From assembly GCA_947377705.1 (NCBI GenBank), contig CANCGU010000132.1, forward strand, positions 1-7,264: DNA of 7,264 nucleotides. Reading direction: 5' to 3'. The DNA comes from Comamonadaceae bacterium (GTDB taxonomy: Bacteria; Pseudomonadota; Gammaproteobacteria; Burkholderiales; Burkholderiaceae). The notes beneath the pieces were generated by a model. The model made no database searches. It was given only the letters and a program-made list of their open reading frames with translations, and had not been told where the DNA came from. Below are positions 1-6,746 of this stretch, piece after piece. Numbering within the stretch: position 1 is the first letter of the stretch; every line of letters starts with the position of its first letter. The translations under genes and the position numbers were made by a program.

Positions 1-555
1 CCTTTGCGCCGTGATTTCCCCGAACTCAAAATTGTGTTCGAGCACATCACCACAGCCGATGCTGCGCAATACGTGGCAGAGAGCGATCAGTACACAGGCG
101 CCACCATCACCGCGCACCACTTGCTGTACAACCGCAACGCCATCTTCACCGGTGGCATTCGCCCACATTACTACTGCTTGCCCGTGTTGAAGCGCGAGAC
201 ACACCGTCTGGCTTTGGTGCAAGCCGCCACCAGTGGGTCACCCAAATTCTTCTTGGGAACAGACAGCGCACCGCACCCCGCACAGCTCAAAGAACACGCC
301 ACTGGTTGCGCCGGTTGCTACACCGCACACGCGGCCATGCCCATGTACGCCGAAGCGTTTGACAACGCAGGTGCACTCGACAAGCTCGAAGGCTTCGCCA
401 GTTTCCACGGCGCAGACTTCTACGGTTTGCCACGCAACACGGGCACGCTCACGCTGCGCAAAGAAAGCTGGACGCCTCCCGAGAGCTTTGCGTTCGGCGA
501 AGCCGACTTGAAACCTCTGCGCTCTGGCGAGACCTTGCCTTGGCGCGTGATTTAA
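1..555 (+). CDS. pyrC: dihydroorotase, class II homodimeric type (C-terminal part, 5' end outside window)
   Basis: Dihydroorotase catalyses the reversible cyclisation of N-carbamoyl-aspartate to dihydroorotate, the third step of de novo pyrimidine synthesis, in the cytoplasm. The reading frame is open from the first base to the TAA at 553-555, giving about 184 codons, roughly the C-terminal half of a protein of about 345 residues. Family landmarks are visible in order: FEHITT (His codon at 43-45, a metal-site histidine in this family), [12 protein letters not shown] (metal-ligand His region, about 103-138), [11 protein letters not shown] (substrate-binding Arg/His loop), then FLGTDSAPH (about 250-276), which holds the catalytic/metal Asp and the following His. 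CAGCYTA and FYGLPRNTG further match the E. coli PyrC-type C-terminus. No frameshift or missing key residue is seen. The gene overlaps the start of the next one by 16 bp, so the two are probably cotranscribed. Confidence 0.96.
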   Translation, partial: PLRRDFPELKIVFEHITTADAAQYVAESDQYTGATITAHHLLYNRNAIFTGGIRPHYYCLPVLKRETHRLALVQAATSGSPKFFLGTDSAPHPAQLKEHATGCAGCYTAHAAMPMYAEAFDNAGALDKLEGFASFHGADFYGLPRNTGTLTLRKESWTPPESFAFGEADLKPLRSGETLPWRVI

Positions 556-1562
556 AGAAAACTGCCAGCACCTCAGCCGCAACGCTCACACCCAATACGG
601 CCCGTTGCAGCAACGCAGCAGCTGAGCTCGCCAAGCCTGCAATGTTTGGCGGTGCTGTGTTGGCCGACATCGATTGGTCACAGCCGTGGTTCGCGCCTTG
701 GCGCGAACTGGGCGAGCCCACAGCACGTCAGGCACTGCAACAGCAAAACGTGGCTCAAGCGTTGAATGCGTTGCAAGAAAGAGCGACGCAGCAGACGATG
801 GTTCAGCGCAGTGCATCCGTTGCGAACCACTCCGCAGCCAAGCGCGAGGCCAGCGCGGGTTCGGGTGATATTGCGAGCGCAGCGAGCGTGAACACGACCC
901 GTGCTGGCCTCGCGCATGGCGATGTCAACGAAGTAAAGTTCGTCCCTCAGTCCGCTCTCCCCGAAGGCCAAGCCTACGAAGACTTCATCTTCAAAACCCG
1001 CCAAGTCCCCACACGCGATGGCCTGCACGACTTCTTCAACGGCCTGTGCTGGCACCGCTTTCCGCTGGCCAAACGCCGCTTGAACCAGCTGCAAGCGACA
1101 GAGATTGGAACTCAAGGCATTCGCGACACCCGCGGTCCTGTGCGCGATGCACTCACGTTGTTTGATGAAAACGTGGTGCTCATGCATGCGCCCGATGAGG
1201 TGTGGGCTGCGCTACAAGCGCGTGATTGGCTGAGGTTATTTGTGGACTTGCGTGCGCAATGGCAGCAGGTGCACCTCGTGTTGTTTGGCCATGCTTTGCT
1301 TGAAAAACTTGTCATGCCCTACAAATCCATCACGGGTCATGTGTACCGCGTGGACAGTGAAGTGAATCCGCACGACGAAGCTTGGCTGGATGCGTGGCTA
1401 GTGCAAGATCTGCAACCGGCCAAACTAGCCACCAAGCCTTACGAACCATTGCCTGTATTGGGTGTGCCAGGTTGGTGGTCGGCTAATGCTGAGCGTGCTT
1501 ATTACGAGGACGCAAACGTATTTCGCCCCAAGCGCGATGTTCTTGCAAAATCATCGAAATAG
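540..1562 (+). CDS. DUF3025 domain-containing protein
   Basis: This gene encodes 340 codons if it starts at TTG 540, or 306 if it starts at ATG 642. The TTG gives a 16-bp overlap with pyrC and has only a weak GCGAG-like site upstream. The ATG lies just before the segment that begins to look conserved ([14 protein letters not shown], residues 45-58 of the long form), so the true start is unsettled. The C-terminal two thirds carries the hallmarks I associate with DUF3025: [16 protein letters not shown] (about 156-171), [16 protein letters not shown] (174-189), [14 protein letters not shown] (198-211) and [10 protein letters not shown] (248-257). The biochemical function is unknown. No signal peptide or membrane segment is seen. 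Residues about 80-130 form a low-complexity Ala/Ser/Thr-rich linker that looks inserted between ALN and [10 protein letters not shown] and is encoded by a palindromic repeat. The position directly after pyrC suggests cotranscription, not necessarily a pyrimidine role. Confidence 0.85.
   Translation: MARDLKKTASTSAATLTPNTARCSNAAAELAKPAMFGGAVLADIDWSQPWFAPWRELGEPTARQALQQQNVAQALNALQERATQQTMVQRSASVANHSAAKREASAGSGDIASAASVNTTRAGLAHGDVNEVKFVPQSALPEGQAYEDFIFKTRQVPTRDGLHDFFNGLCWHRFPLAKRRLNQLQATEIGTQGIRDTRGPVRDALTLFDENVVLMHAPDEVWAALQARDWLRLFVDLRAQWQQVHLVLFGHALLEKLVMPYKSITGHVYRVDSEVNPHDEAWLDAWLVQDLQPAKLATKPYEPLPVLGVPGWWSANAERAYYEDANVFRPKRDVLAKSSK
842..915. repeat. imperfect inverted repeat with internal short direct repeat, inside DUF3025 CDS
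   Basis: An 18-bp left arm (842-859, GCGCGAGGCCAGCGCGGG) and right arm (898-915, CCCGTGCTGGCCTCGCGC) are reverse complements except for one position, which could still form a G-U pair in RNA. The inner flanks retain further partial complementarity. The 38-base interior contains GCGAGC twice (873-878 and 882-887) separated by GCA. The element lies in frame in a linker of the DUF3025 protein (residues about 101-126). It looks like a REP-type palindromic unit tolerated within a coding region, but other copies would have to be found to prove that. Confidence 0.6.
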
Positions 1563-1579
1563 TCTGCGAAATAAAGCGC

Positions 1580-1599
1580 CAAAGCGGCACATCGCTTTG
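1580..1599 (+). terminator. possible weak terminator hairpin after DUF3025 gene
   Basis: A perfect 7-bp stem (CAAAGCG at 1580-1586, CGCTTTG at 1593-1599) with a six-base loop lies 17 bases after the DUF3025 stop codon. T-rich stretches follow at 1606-1609 and 1616-1620, but not immediately after the stem as in a classical intrinsic terminator. It could end the pyrC-DUF3025 transcript or be chance. The rest of 1563-1703 holds the candidate htpX promoter and ribosome binding site. Confidence 0.3.
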
Positions 1600-1633
1600 C
1601 CTAACTTTTGTGTGGTTTTTAAAAGCTGTGGAA

Positions 1634-1661
1634 TTGAATTGCAAGAATTCACCCCTACCAT
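1634..1661 (+). promoter_or_regulatory. candidate htpX promoter (sigma-70-like, with sigma-32-like features)
   Basis: TTGAAT at 1634-1639 and TACCAT at 1656-1661 are separated by 16 bp and could serve as -35 and -10 boxes. The same stretch also reads as ATTGAAT (1633-1639), 12 bp, then CCCCTAC (1652-1658). This resembles a heat-shock sigma-32 promoter (CTTGAA, then CCCCAT-like), which would suit htpX, a heat-inducible gene in E. coli. Both readings are imperfect and overlap, so the sigma factor cannot be decided from sequence. Confidence 0.35.
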
Positions 1662-1703
1662 TCACAACCGCGGACGTTTGTATTCCCCGCTGAAAAGGAA
1701 ACT

Positions 1704-2576
1704 ATGAAACGCATTCTTCTGTTCGTCCTCACCAACCTCGCTGTCATGGTGGTGCTGGGGGTCGTCGCCAGTTTGCTGGGCGTCAACCGCTATCTCACCG
1801 CCAACGGCCTGAACCTATCTGCCTTGCTGGGTTTTTCGCTCATCATGGGTTTTGGCGGTGCCATCATTTCGCTCTTGATGAGCAAGCCCATGGCCAAGTG
1901 GAGCACGGGCGCGCACGTCATCAACCAACCCGCTAACCAAGACGAAGCTTGGTTGCTCAGCGTGGTGCAACGCCTGTCGGAACGCGCTGGCATTGTCATG
2001 CCCGAAGTGGCCATCTACGAAGGCGAGCCCAACGCCTTTGCCACGGGTGCTTTCAAAAATTCGGCCTTGGTGGCTGTGTCTACCGGCTTGCTGCAGGGCA
2101 TGACCAAAGAAGAAATTGAAGCCGTGTTGGGCCATGAGATTGCCCACGTTGCCAACGGCGACATGGTCACGCTCACGCTCATCCAAGGCGTGCTCAACAC
2201 CTTTGTGGTGTTCTTGAGTCGTGTCATTGGCTATTTTGTCGACGGCATGTTGCGCAGCAAAGACGACGAATCTACAGGCCCCGGCATGGGCTACTACATC
2301 ACCAGCTTTGTGCTGGACATCGTGCTCGGTTTTGTCGCTAGCATGATCGTGGCCTGGTTCAGCCGCTACCGTGAGTTCCGTGCGGACGAAGGTTCTGCGC
2401 AGCTCTTGGGCAACAAACAACCCATGATCAACGCCCTGGCCCGTTTGAACAGCATGCAAGCAGGTGACTTGCCCCCCAGTGTGGCAGCGATGGGCATCAC
2501 CGGTGGTTTGGGCAAATTGTTTGCCTCGCACCCACCGCTGGAAGAGCGCATTGCCGCGTTGCAAGCGGCGCGCTGA
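1704..2576 (+). CDS. htpX: membrane zinc metalloprotease HtpX (M48 family)
   Basis: HtpX is an inner-membrane zinc endopeptidase that degrades damaged or misfolded membrane proteins, acting alongside FtsH in envelope quality control. The 290-residue product matches the family's usual length (about 290). Hydrophobic segments lie at about residues 4-25 and 37-59, with a second pair at about 155-178 and 198-218. The catalytic HEIAH motif is at 144-148. The third zinc ligand is the Glu of [10 protein letters not shown] (E224), equivalent to E222 of E. coli HtpX, and all these residues are intact. The GEPNAFATG segment (107-115) is also typical of the family. ATG 1704 is preceded by AAGGA at 1695-1699, a good ribosome binding site. 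A possible heat-shock-like promoter lies about 45 bases upstream. The stop TGA (2574-2576) is followed in the same frame by the next gene. Confidence 0.97.
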   Translation: MKRILLFVLTNLAVMVVLGVVASLLGVNRYLTANGLNLSALLGFSLIMGFGGAIISLLMSKPMAKWSTGAHVINQPANQDEAWLLSVVQRLSERAGIVMPEVAIYEGEPNAFATGAFKNSALVAVSTGLLQGMTKEEIEAVLGHEIAHVANGDMVTLTLIQGVLNTFVVFLSRVIGYFVDGMLRSKDDESTGPGMGYYITSFVLDIVLGFVASMIVAWFSRYREFRADEGSAQLLGNKQPMINALARLNSMQAGDLPPSVAAMGITGGLGKLFASHPPLEERIAALQAAR

Positions 2577-2579
2577 TCT

Positions 2580-3731
2580 TTGAGCACGCCTCAATCGCCT
2601 TGGACGGTCGCCCCTGCACACGCAGTGGCGACCGTTGCCATTCAGCCTGCTGCTGAAACGTCTGCACAAAAACGCTTCAACACCTTGTTGGCGCGTGTGT
2701 CGGCGTTGTCGGATGCCATTGCCATGCTAGAAGCTTTGTCCACCCAACACCGCAGCAGCCACTTGAGCGCGATGGCTGGTTTGCAGCAGCAAGAAGACGA
2801 TGCACGTAAAAGCTTGTTGCTGTTTTTAGATGGGTGTTTGCACAGCGCCGAACTGACCGCTACACACCGACGCAGCGCCATGCAAATCATTCTTGCGCTG
2901 TGCGAAGCGCTAGAACACAAACATGACCCGCAAGTGCAAGCCGTGTTCAACCAACACCACAGCGAAGAAGACGCACAAGCCTTGGCCGAAGAAGCCCGTG
3001 CAGGTGCCGAGCATGCCAAAGCGGTATTTGAAGACTTGTTTGGTAAGCCTTTGCATGGCGCGGACGATTTGCACACCGCAGAGGCGGTGTTTGAAGCAGG
3101 CTTGCGCCAATACCGCGAGCAACAACAACGACTCGAAGACAAGCGCCAAGCCAAGAAGGCCAAGAAGAAACCAGCAGCCCGTCAGCTCAAAGACGGGCAA
3201 CAAAAGATGGATGCCAACACGGCGCTACGCACGGTGTATCGCCAGTTGGCCAGCGCCTTGCACCCTGACCGCGAACCCGATGAGACCGAGCGCTTGCGCA
3301 AGACCGCGTTGATGAGCCAAGTCAACGCCGCGTATGACCGCAAGAACTTGTCAGAGTTGCTCAAGCTGCAATTGCAAATTGCACAGATCGACAGCGCGGC
3401 CTTGAGTCGCATGGCCGACGACAAACTCAACGCCATGTGCCTGTTGCTCAAAGAGCAAGTGGAAGCGCTGGAAGAAGACGAAGCACAAGCCCAGTTTGAA
3501 ATTCGCCATTACCTAGGTGTGAGCGAGCTCGACCACATCAGCGCCGAGAGCTTGGCGCGTGCGCTGGCCATTCAGCTGCGCGACAAAGAGCACGAGGTGG
3601 ACACGCTGGTGCGTGACCTACGTCGCATTCAAAACGAAGCGGAGCTGAAGCGTTGGCTCAAAGAGCAAGCTCAGCTGGCCAAAGAAGCGCGGGCTGAGCT
3701 GACAGATTTGGATCGCTTGCTGTACCGATAA
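2580..3731 (+). CDS. J-domain (DnaJ-like) protein of unknown partner
   Basis: This is a 383-residue soluble protein. J domains stimulate the ATPase of Hsp70/DnaK through an HPD tripeptide, which is present here at residues 228-230 in LASALHPDREPDETERLRK. The preceding helix (TALRTVYRQ) and following helix (TALMSQVNAAYDRKNLSELL) fit J-domain helices II and III. The domain sits in the middle of the protein, not at the N-terminus, and there is no Gly/Phe or zinc-finger region, so this is not DnaJ itself. Residues about 30-190 and 268-380 are Ala/Glu/Gln/Lys-rich and probably helical or coiled-coil, and 186-200 is a very basic run (KRQAKKAKKKPAAR). The start is inferred: TTG at 2580 is the first usable codon after the htpX stop, in the same frame, with no clear Shine-Dalgarno site. 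Translation therefore probably depends on reinitiation by ribosomes leaving htpX. Related uncharacterised J-domain proteins are known in Pseudomonas and Xanthomonas (from memory). The role in HtpX-linked quality control is inference. Confidence 0.85.
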   Translation: MSTPQSPWTVAPAHAVATVAIQPAAETSAQKRFNTLLARVSALSDAIAMLEALSTQHRSSHLSAMAGLQQQEDDARKSLLLFLDGCLHSAELTATHRRSAMQIILALCEALEHKHDPQVQAVFNQHHSEEDAQALAEEARAGAEHAKAVFEDLFGKPLHGADDLHTAEAVFEAGLRQYREQQQRLEDKRQAKKAKKKPAARQLKDGQQKMDANTALRTVYRQLASALHPDREPDETERLRKTALMSQVNAAYDRKNLSELLKLQLQIAQIDSAALSRMADDKLNAMCLLLKEQVEALEEDEAQAQFEIRHYLGVSELDHISAESLARALAIQLRDKEHEVDTLVRDLRRIQNEAELKRWLKEQAQLAKEARAELTDLDRLLYR

Positions 3732-3737
3732 ATGGTT

Positions 3738-3758
3738 CGGTTGGACATGGTCAAACCG
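3738..3758. other. hairpin at the convergent gene junction
   Basis: The left arm CGGTTGGAC (3738-3746) pairs with the right arm GTCAAACCG (3750-3758) at eight of nine positions, with loop ATG and one G-A mismatch. It spans the 19-bp gap between the J-domain gene (ending at 3731, +) and cysK (ending at 3751, -) and runs into the last cysK codons. Neither side has a T run, so it is not a standard intrinsic terminator. It may protect 3' ends or slow converging polymerases. Confidence 0.3.
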
Positions 3759-4668
3759 GCAGGTAGCCTTCAACCGACAAATAGCGCTCGCCCGTGTCGT
3801 AGTTAAAGCCCAGCACGGTGGCGCCCGCAGCAATGTCTGGCAGCTTCTGCGCAATGGCAGCCAACGTAGCGCCTGATGAGATACCGACCAACAAACCTTC
3901 TTCAGCAGCGCTGCGACGGCCCATTTCGCGGGCGGCATCGGCTTCGACTTGAATCACACCATCGAGCAACGCGGTGTCTAAGTTTTTAGGGATGAAGCCT
4001 GCGCCAATGCCTTGAATAGGGTGGGGGGCAGGTGCACCGCCTGAGATGACGGGCGAGGCCGTGGGCTCCACCGCATACACCTTCAAGCGGGGCCACTTGG
4101 CCTTGAGCACTTGGGCTGTGCCCGTTAAGTGGCCACCGGTGCCGACACCGGTGATGAGCACGTCGACGCCTTCGGGGAAGTCCGCGATGATTTCTTGCGC
4201 GGTCGTGCGTGCGTGCACGTCAATGTTGGCGGGGTTTTCAAACTGCTGTGGAATCCATGCACCTGGTGTTTGAGCGGCCAGTTCTTCAGCGCGGGCGATG
4301 GCGCCCTTCATGCCTTTTTCGCGTGGCGTCAAATCAAACGATGCGCCGTAGGCCAGCATCAGGCGGCGGCGCTCGATGCTCATGCTGTCGGGCATCACCA
4401 ACACGAGTTTGTAGCCTTTGACAGCCGCCACCATCGCCAAGCCCACGCCTGTGTTGCCCGAGGTGGGCTCGATGATGGTGCCACCCGCTTTGAGGGCGCC
4501 CGACTTTTCAGCCGCTTCCACCATCGCCAAAGCGATGCGGTCTTTGATAGAGCCACCAGGGTTGGTGCGCTCGGACTTGATCCACACCTGATGCGTGTTG
4601 CCAAACAAGCGGTTGATGCGGATGTGCGGTGTGTGGCCGATGGTGTCTAAAACGCTGTTGGCTTTCAT
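3751..4668 (-). CDS. cysK: cysteine synthase A (O-acetylserine sulfhydrylase)
   Basis: This PLP enzyme makes L-cysteine from O-acetylserine and sulfide in the cytoplasm, the last step of assimilatory cysteine synthesis. The 305-residue product has the full CysK pattern: NPGGSIKDR with the PLP-binding lysine at K42, the substrate loop TSGNTG (69-74), the phosphate-binding loop [10 protein letters not shown] (174-183), QGIGAGFIP (219-227) and GISSGAT (262-268). The segment [10 protein letters not shown] (289-298) matches the usual C-terminal motif. The phosphate loop carries His at position 180 where many CysK proteins have Thr. ATG 4668 is supported by AAGGAG at 4675-4680 with a 6-base spacer. 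This site lies inside the end of the upstream FAD gene, which overlaps cysK by ATGA (4665-4668), so the two are translationally coupled. CysM or a cystathionine beta-synthase-like enzyme is less likely given the length and loops. Confidence 0.93.
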   Translation of the reverse strand: MKANSVLDTIGHTPHIRINRLFGNTHQVWIKSERTNPGGSIKDRIALAMVEAAEKSGALKAGGTIIEPTSGNTGVGLAMVAAVKGYKLVLVMPDSMSIERRRLMLAYGASFDLTPREKGMKGAIARAEELAAQTPGAWIPQQFENPANIDVHARTTAQEIIADFPEGVDVLITGVGTGGHLTGTAQVLKAKWPRLKVYAVEPTASPVISGGAPAPHPIQGIGAGFIPKNLDTALLDGVIQVEADAAREMGRRSAAEEGLLVGISSGATLAAIAQKLPDIAAGATVLGFNYDTGERYLSVEGYLPV

Positions 4669-6524
4669 GTATTGCTCCTTGAAGAAATGATCTGTCGTGC
4701 GACGGCTTCGCCTACTTTAATGCCATCTACCCCTGCCGACAAAATGCCGCCCGCATAACCCGCACCTTCGCCGGCTGGATACAGACCCGCGAGGGTAGGG
4801 CTTTGCAGTGTGTCGTCGTCGCGGGCGATGCGCAGAGGCGATGAGGTGCGTGTTTCCACACCCGTCATCACCGCGTCGTGCATGTCAAAGCCTTTGATTT
4901 TTCGGCCAAACACGGGCAGCGCTTCGCGCATGGCGGTGATGGCGTAGTGGGGCAAGGCGCTGTTGAGGCTGACCATCTTTACGCCGGGTTTGTAGGAAGG
5001 CTCGACGCTGCCCAACGCAGTGGATGCACGGTCGGCCACAAAGTCACCCACCAGTTGCGCGGGCGCTTCGTAGCTGCTGCCGCCCAAGGTGTAGGCGTGG
5101 GCTTCGAGTTGGCGTTGCAGCACCAAGCCTGCGAGGGGGTGGTAGCCACCTGGCGCATCGTGGGTGGTGTGGCGCACGGCATTGCCCATCTCTTGGCCGA
5201 GCTCGGCTTCAAACGCGGCGGGGTCGGTGGGGTAGTCGCTGGGGTCAATGCCCACCACGATACCAGCGTTGGCATTGCGTTCTGCGCGTGAGTATTGGCT
5301 CATGCCGTTGGTCACCACGCGGCCCGCTTCGCTGGTGGCGGCCACCACGGTGCCGCCGGGGCACATGCAAAAGCTATACACGGCACGGCCGTTTTCAGCG
5401 TGGTGTACCAGCTTGTAGTCGGCGGCGCCCAGCAGCGGGTGGCCTGCGTGTTGGCCCCAACGTGCGCGGTCAATCACGCCCTGTGGGTGCTCAATGCGCA
5501 CGCCCACCGAAAATGGTTTGGCTTCCATCGCCACCGCATGGCGGTGCAGCATGGTGAAGGTGTCGCGCGAGCTGTGACCCAGCGCCATGACCACATGATG
5601 CGCGGGGAGTGTGTAGGTTTCGCCCGTGGCGTGGTTGTGAATGCGCAGGGCTTGAATTGCGCGAGCGGATGAAGCGCCGCCAGCAGTGCGGTCGTATGCC
5701 ACATTCACTACGCGTTGCTCAAAGCGCACTTCGCCGCCCAAGCTGATGATTTCTTCGCGCAGCCCTTCCACCACTTTCACCAGCTTGAAGGTGCCGATGT
5801 GCGGGTGTGCAGTGAACAAAATTTCTTCGGGCGCGCCAAAGCGCACAAACTCGCGCATCACCTTGCGGCCCAAGTGGCGCGGGTCCTTGATTTGGCTGTA
5901 CAGCTTGCCATCTGAAAATGTGCCTGCACCGCCTTCGCCGAACTGCACATTGCTCTCGACGTTCAAAATCTTTTTGCGCCACAAGCCCCAAGTGTCTTTG
6001 GTGCGTTGACGCACGGTGGTGCCGCGCTCAATCACGATGGGCTTGAAACCCATTTGCGCCAACACCAGTGCCGCAAAAATACCGCAGGGGCCAAAGCCCA
6101 CCACCACGGGGCGTTCGCCTTCGTTTTTCCCCCAGTCGCCCGGTGCGTGTGCAGGCGCTTGCCACGCCATATCTGGCGTGGGTTGGATGTGCGAGTTCTT
6201 GTCGTATTTGGCCAGCAGTGCGGCTTCTTGCGATGCATCCACCAAGCTGACGTCCACGATGTAGACCACCAACAAGTTTTGTTTGCGGGCGTCAAAGCTA
6301 CGTTTGAACACATCTAGCGTGGCGATGGCATCTGTAGACACACCCAAAGCTTCAGCAGCTAAAGCGCGCAGTGCCTCAAGGGGGTGTGGCGGTAGTTGGC
6401 GATCGGCCTCGGTTTCGGCAGGTGCATCGGCGGCGCGACGTTCTTCCACGGGGAGTGCAGAGAGCGGGAGTTTGAGTTCTGAGAGTCGAATCACAAGCGT
6501 GTGCGGCCCGTGTTTATCGGGCAA
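4665..6524 (-). CDS. NAD(P)/FAD-dependent dehydrogenase, COG2509 type, function unknown
   Basis: This is a large predicted flavoprotein, 619 residues from TTG 6524 or 609 from GTG 6494. Residues about 70-95 ([22 protein letters not shown]) form the N-terminal small domain seen in this family. A dinucleotide-binding core follows: [14 protein letters not shown] (140-153) is the GxGxxG-type FAD loop, ending with the acidic residue in [20 protein letters not shown] (195-208), [21 protein letters not shown] (313-323), FCMCPGG (385-391) and [14 protein letters not shown] (581-594) are strongly family-like. I would call it a COG2509 'uncharacterised FAD-dependent dehydrogenase'. Its substrate is unknown, and no signal peptide or membrane helix is seen. 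GTG 6494 may be the better start, because relatives begin just before the [14 protein letters not shown] segment. Neither start has a good Shine-Dalgarno site, and an intrinsic terminator ends only about 17 bases before TTG 6524. The gene overlaps cysK by 4 bp. Confidence 0.9.
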   Translation of the reverse strand: MPDKHGPHTLVIRLSELKLPLSALPVEERRAADAPAETEADRQLPPHPLEALRALAAEALGVSTDAIATLDVFKRSFDARKQNLLVVYIVDVSLVDASQEAALLAKYDKNSHIQPTPDMAWQAPAHAPGDWGKNEGERPVVVGFGPCGIFAALVLAQMGFKPIVIERGTTVRQRTKDTWGLWRKKILNVESNVQFGEGGAGTFSDGKLYSQIKDPRHLGRKVMREFVRFGAPEEILFTAHPHIGTFKLVKVVEGLREEIISLGGEVRFEQRVVNVAYDRTAGGASSARAIQALRIHNHATGETYTLPAHHVVMALGHSSRDTFTMLHRHAVAMEAKPFSVGVRIEHPQGVIDRARWGQHAGHPLLGAADYKLVHHAENGRAVYSFCMCPGGTVVAATSEAGRVVTNGMSQYSRAERNANAGIVVGIDPSDYPTDPAAFEAELGQEMGNAVRHTTHDAPGGYHPLAGLVLQRQLEAHAYTLGGSSYEAPAQLVGDFVADRASTALGSVEPSYKPGVKMVSLNSALPHYAITAMREALPVFGRKIKGFDMHDAVMTGVETRTSSPLRIARDDDTLQSPTLAGLYPAGEGAGYAGGILSAGVDGIKVGEAVARQIISSRSNT

Positions 6525-6529
6525 GTCAT
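6491..6529 (-). CDS. possible 12-codon leader ORF overlapping the FAD gene start
   Basis: ATG at 6529 opens a 12-codon frame, [12 protein letters not shown], ending in TGA at 6491-6493. The stop overlaps the in-frame GTG (6494) of the FAD dehydrogenase by GTGA, the geometry used in translational coupling. It begins 12 bases after the T run of the upstream terminator. No Shine-Dalgarno site is visible before it, and such short frames often occur by chance, so expression is unproven. A short hairpin (GCCCG/CGGGC) lies over its first codons. Confidence 0.22.
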   Translation of the reverse strand: MTCPINTGRTRL

Positions 6530-6540
6530 GTTGAGGATTG

Positions 6541-6562
6541 AAAAACCCGCCAGCGGCGGGTT
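6541..6562 (-). terminator. intrinsic terminator of the small-protein operon
   Basis: A perfect 8-bp stem (AACCCGCC at 6544-6551, GGCGGGTT at 6555-6562) with a three-base loop is followed on the minus strand by five T (6545-6541, the first two within the stem). It lies 16 bases after the stop of the 55-aa gene and is well placed to end that transcript. On the plus strand a T run (6570-6575) exists but is offset by seven bases, so function in that direction is less likely. Confidence 0.8.
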
Positions 6563-6578
6563 ACGTGAATTTTTTAAA

Positions 6579-6746
6579 TTAGACAGGTACTTTTCTGCTT
6601 GATTCTTTGGTTGTTGTTTGATGTGTTGATCGACGAAGGGCGCGTACTTCTTTTTTCATGGCCACCACGGCCCCCACAAATGGCGCAAAATAAAGCTTAG
6701 GCGCCTGCTTTGCTGCAACTTGCATTTCATAAAAAAGCTTGTTCAT
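6579..6746 (-). CDS. small basic hypothetical protein (55 aa)
   Basis: A 55-codon frame runs from ATG 6746 to TAA at 6579-6581. It begins MNKLFYEMQVAAKQAPK, continues with a short hydrophobic stretch (LYFAPFVGAVVAM, residues 18-30), and ends in a Lys/Arg/Thr/Ser-rich tail (31-55) with about eight basic residues. I recognise no family. The case for a real gene is positional. Its start overlaps the stop of the upstream 89-aa gene as ATGA (6743-6746), a GGGAG Shine-Dalgarno core lies at 6755-6759 with an 8-base spacer, and a strong terminator follows its stop. The hydrophobic stretch is short for a full membrane span, so a membrane-associated peptide with a cytoplasmic basic tail is an inference. 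The sequence is AT-richer than the housekeeping genes nearby. Confidence 0.6.
   Translation of the reverse strand: MNKLFYEMQVAAKQAPKLYFAPFVGAVVAMKKEVRALRRSTHQTTTKESSRKVPV

Noticed and set aside
873..887. GCGAGC-GCA-GCGAGC considered as a CRISPR or iteron-like array
   Set aside because: There are only two six-base copies within a coding region, with no regular spacers and no cas or replication genes nearby.
678..1187. 169-codon minus-strand frame opposite the DUF3025 gene
   Set aside because: It is a shadow of a conserved coding region, with no ribosome binding site, family motif or context.
1815..2669. 284-codon open frame on the minus strand opposite htpX
   Set aside because: It lies antisense to a certain gene. 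Its translation is rich in His/Arg/Gln with no domain, and its openness follows from the codon bias of htpX.
2642..3163. 173-codon minus-strand frame rich in Ser/Cys opposite the J-domain gene
   Set aside because: The Ser/Cys/Ala composition is typical of antisense reading of Gln/Ala/Glu codons, and no motif is seen.
4129..4650. 173-codon plus-strand frame opposite cysK
   Set aside because: It is antisense to a well-supported gene. Its His/Ala/Asp-rich translation mirrors cysK codons and has no recognisable family.
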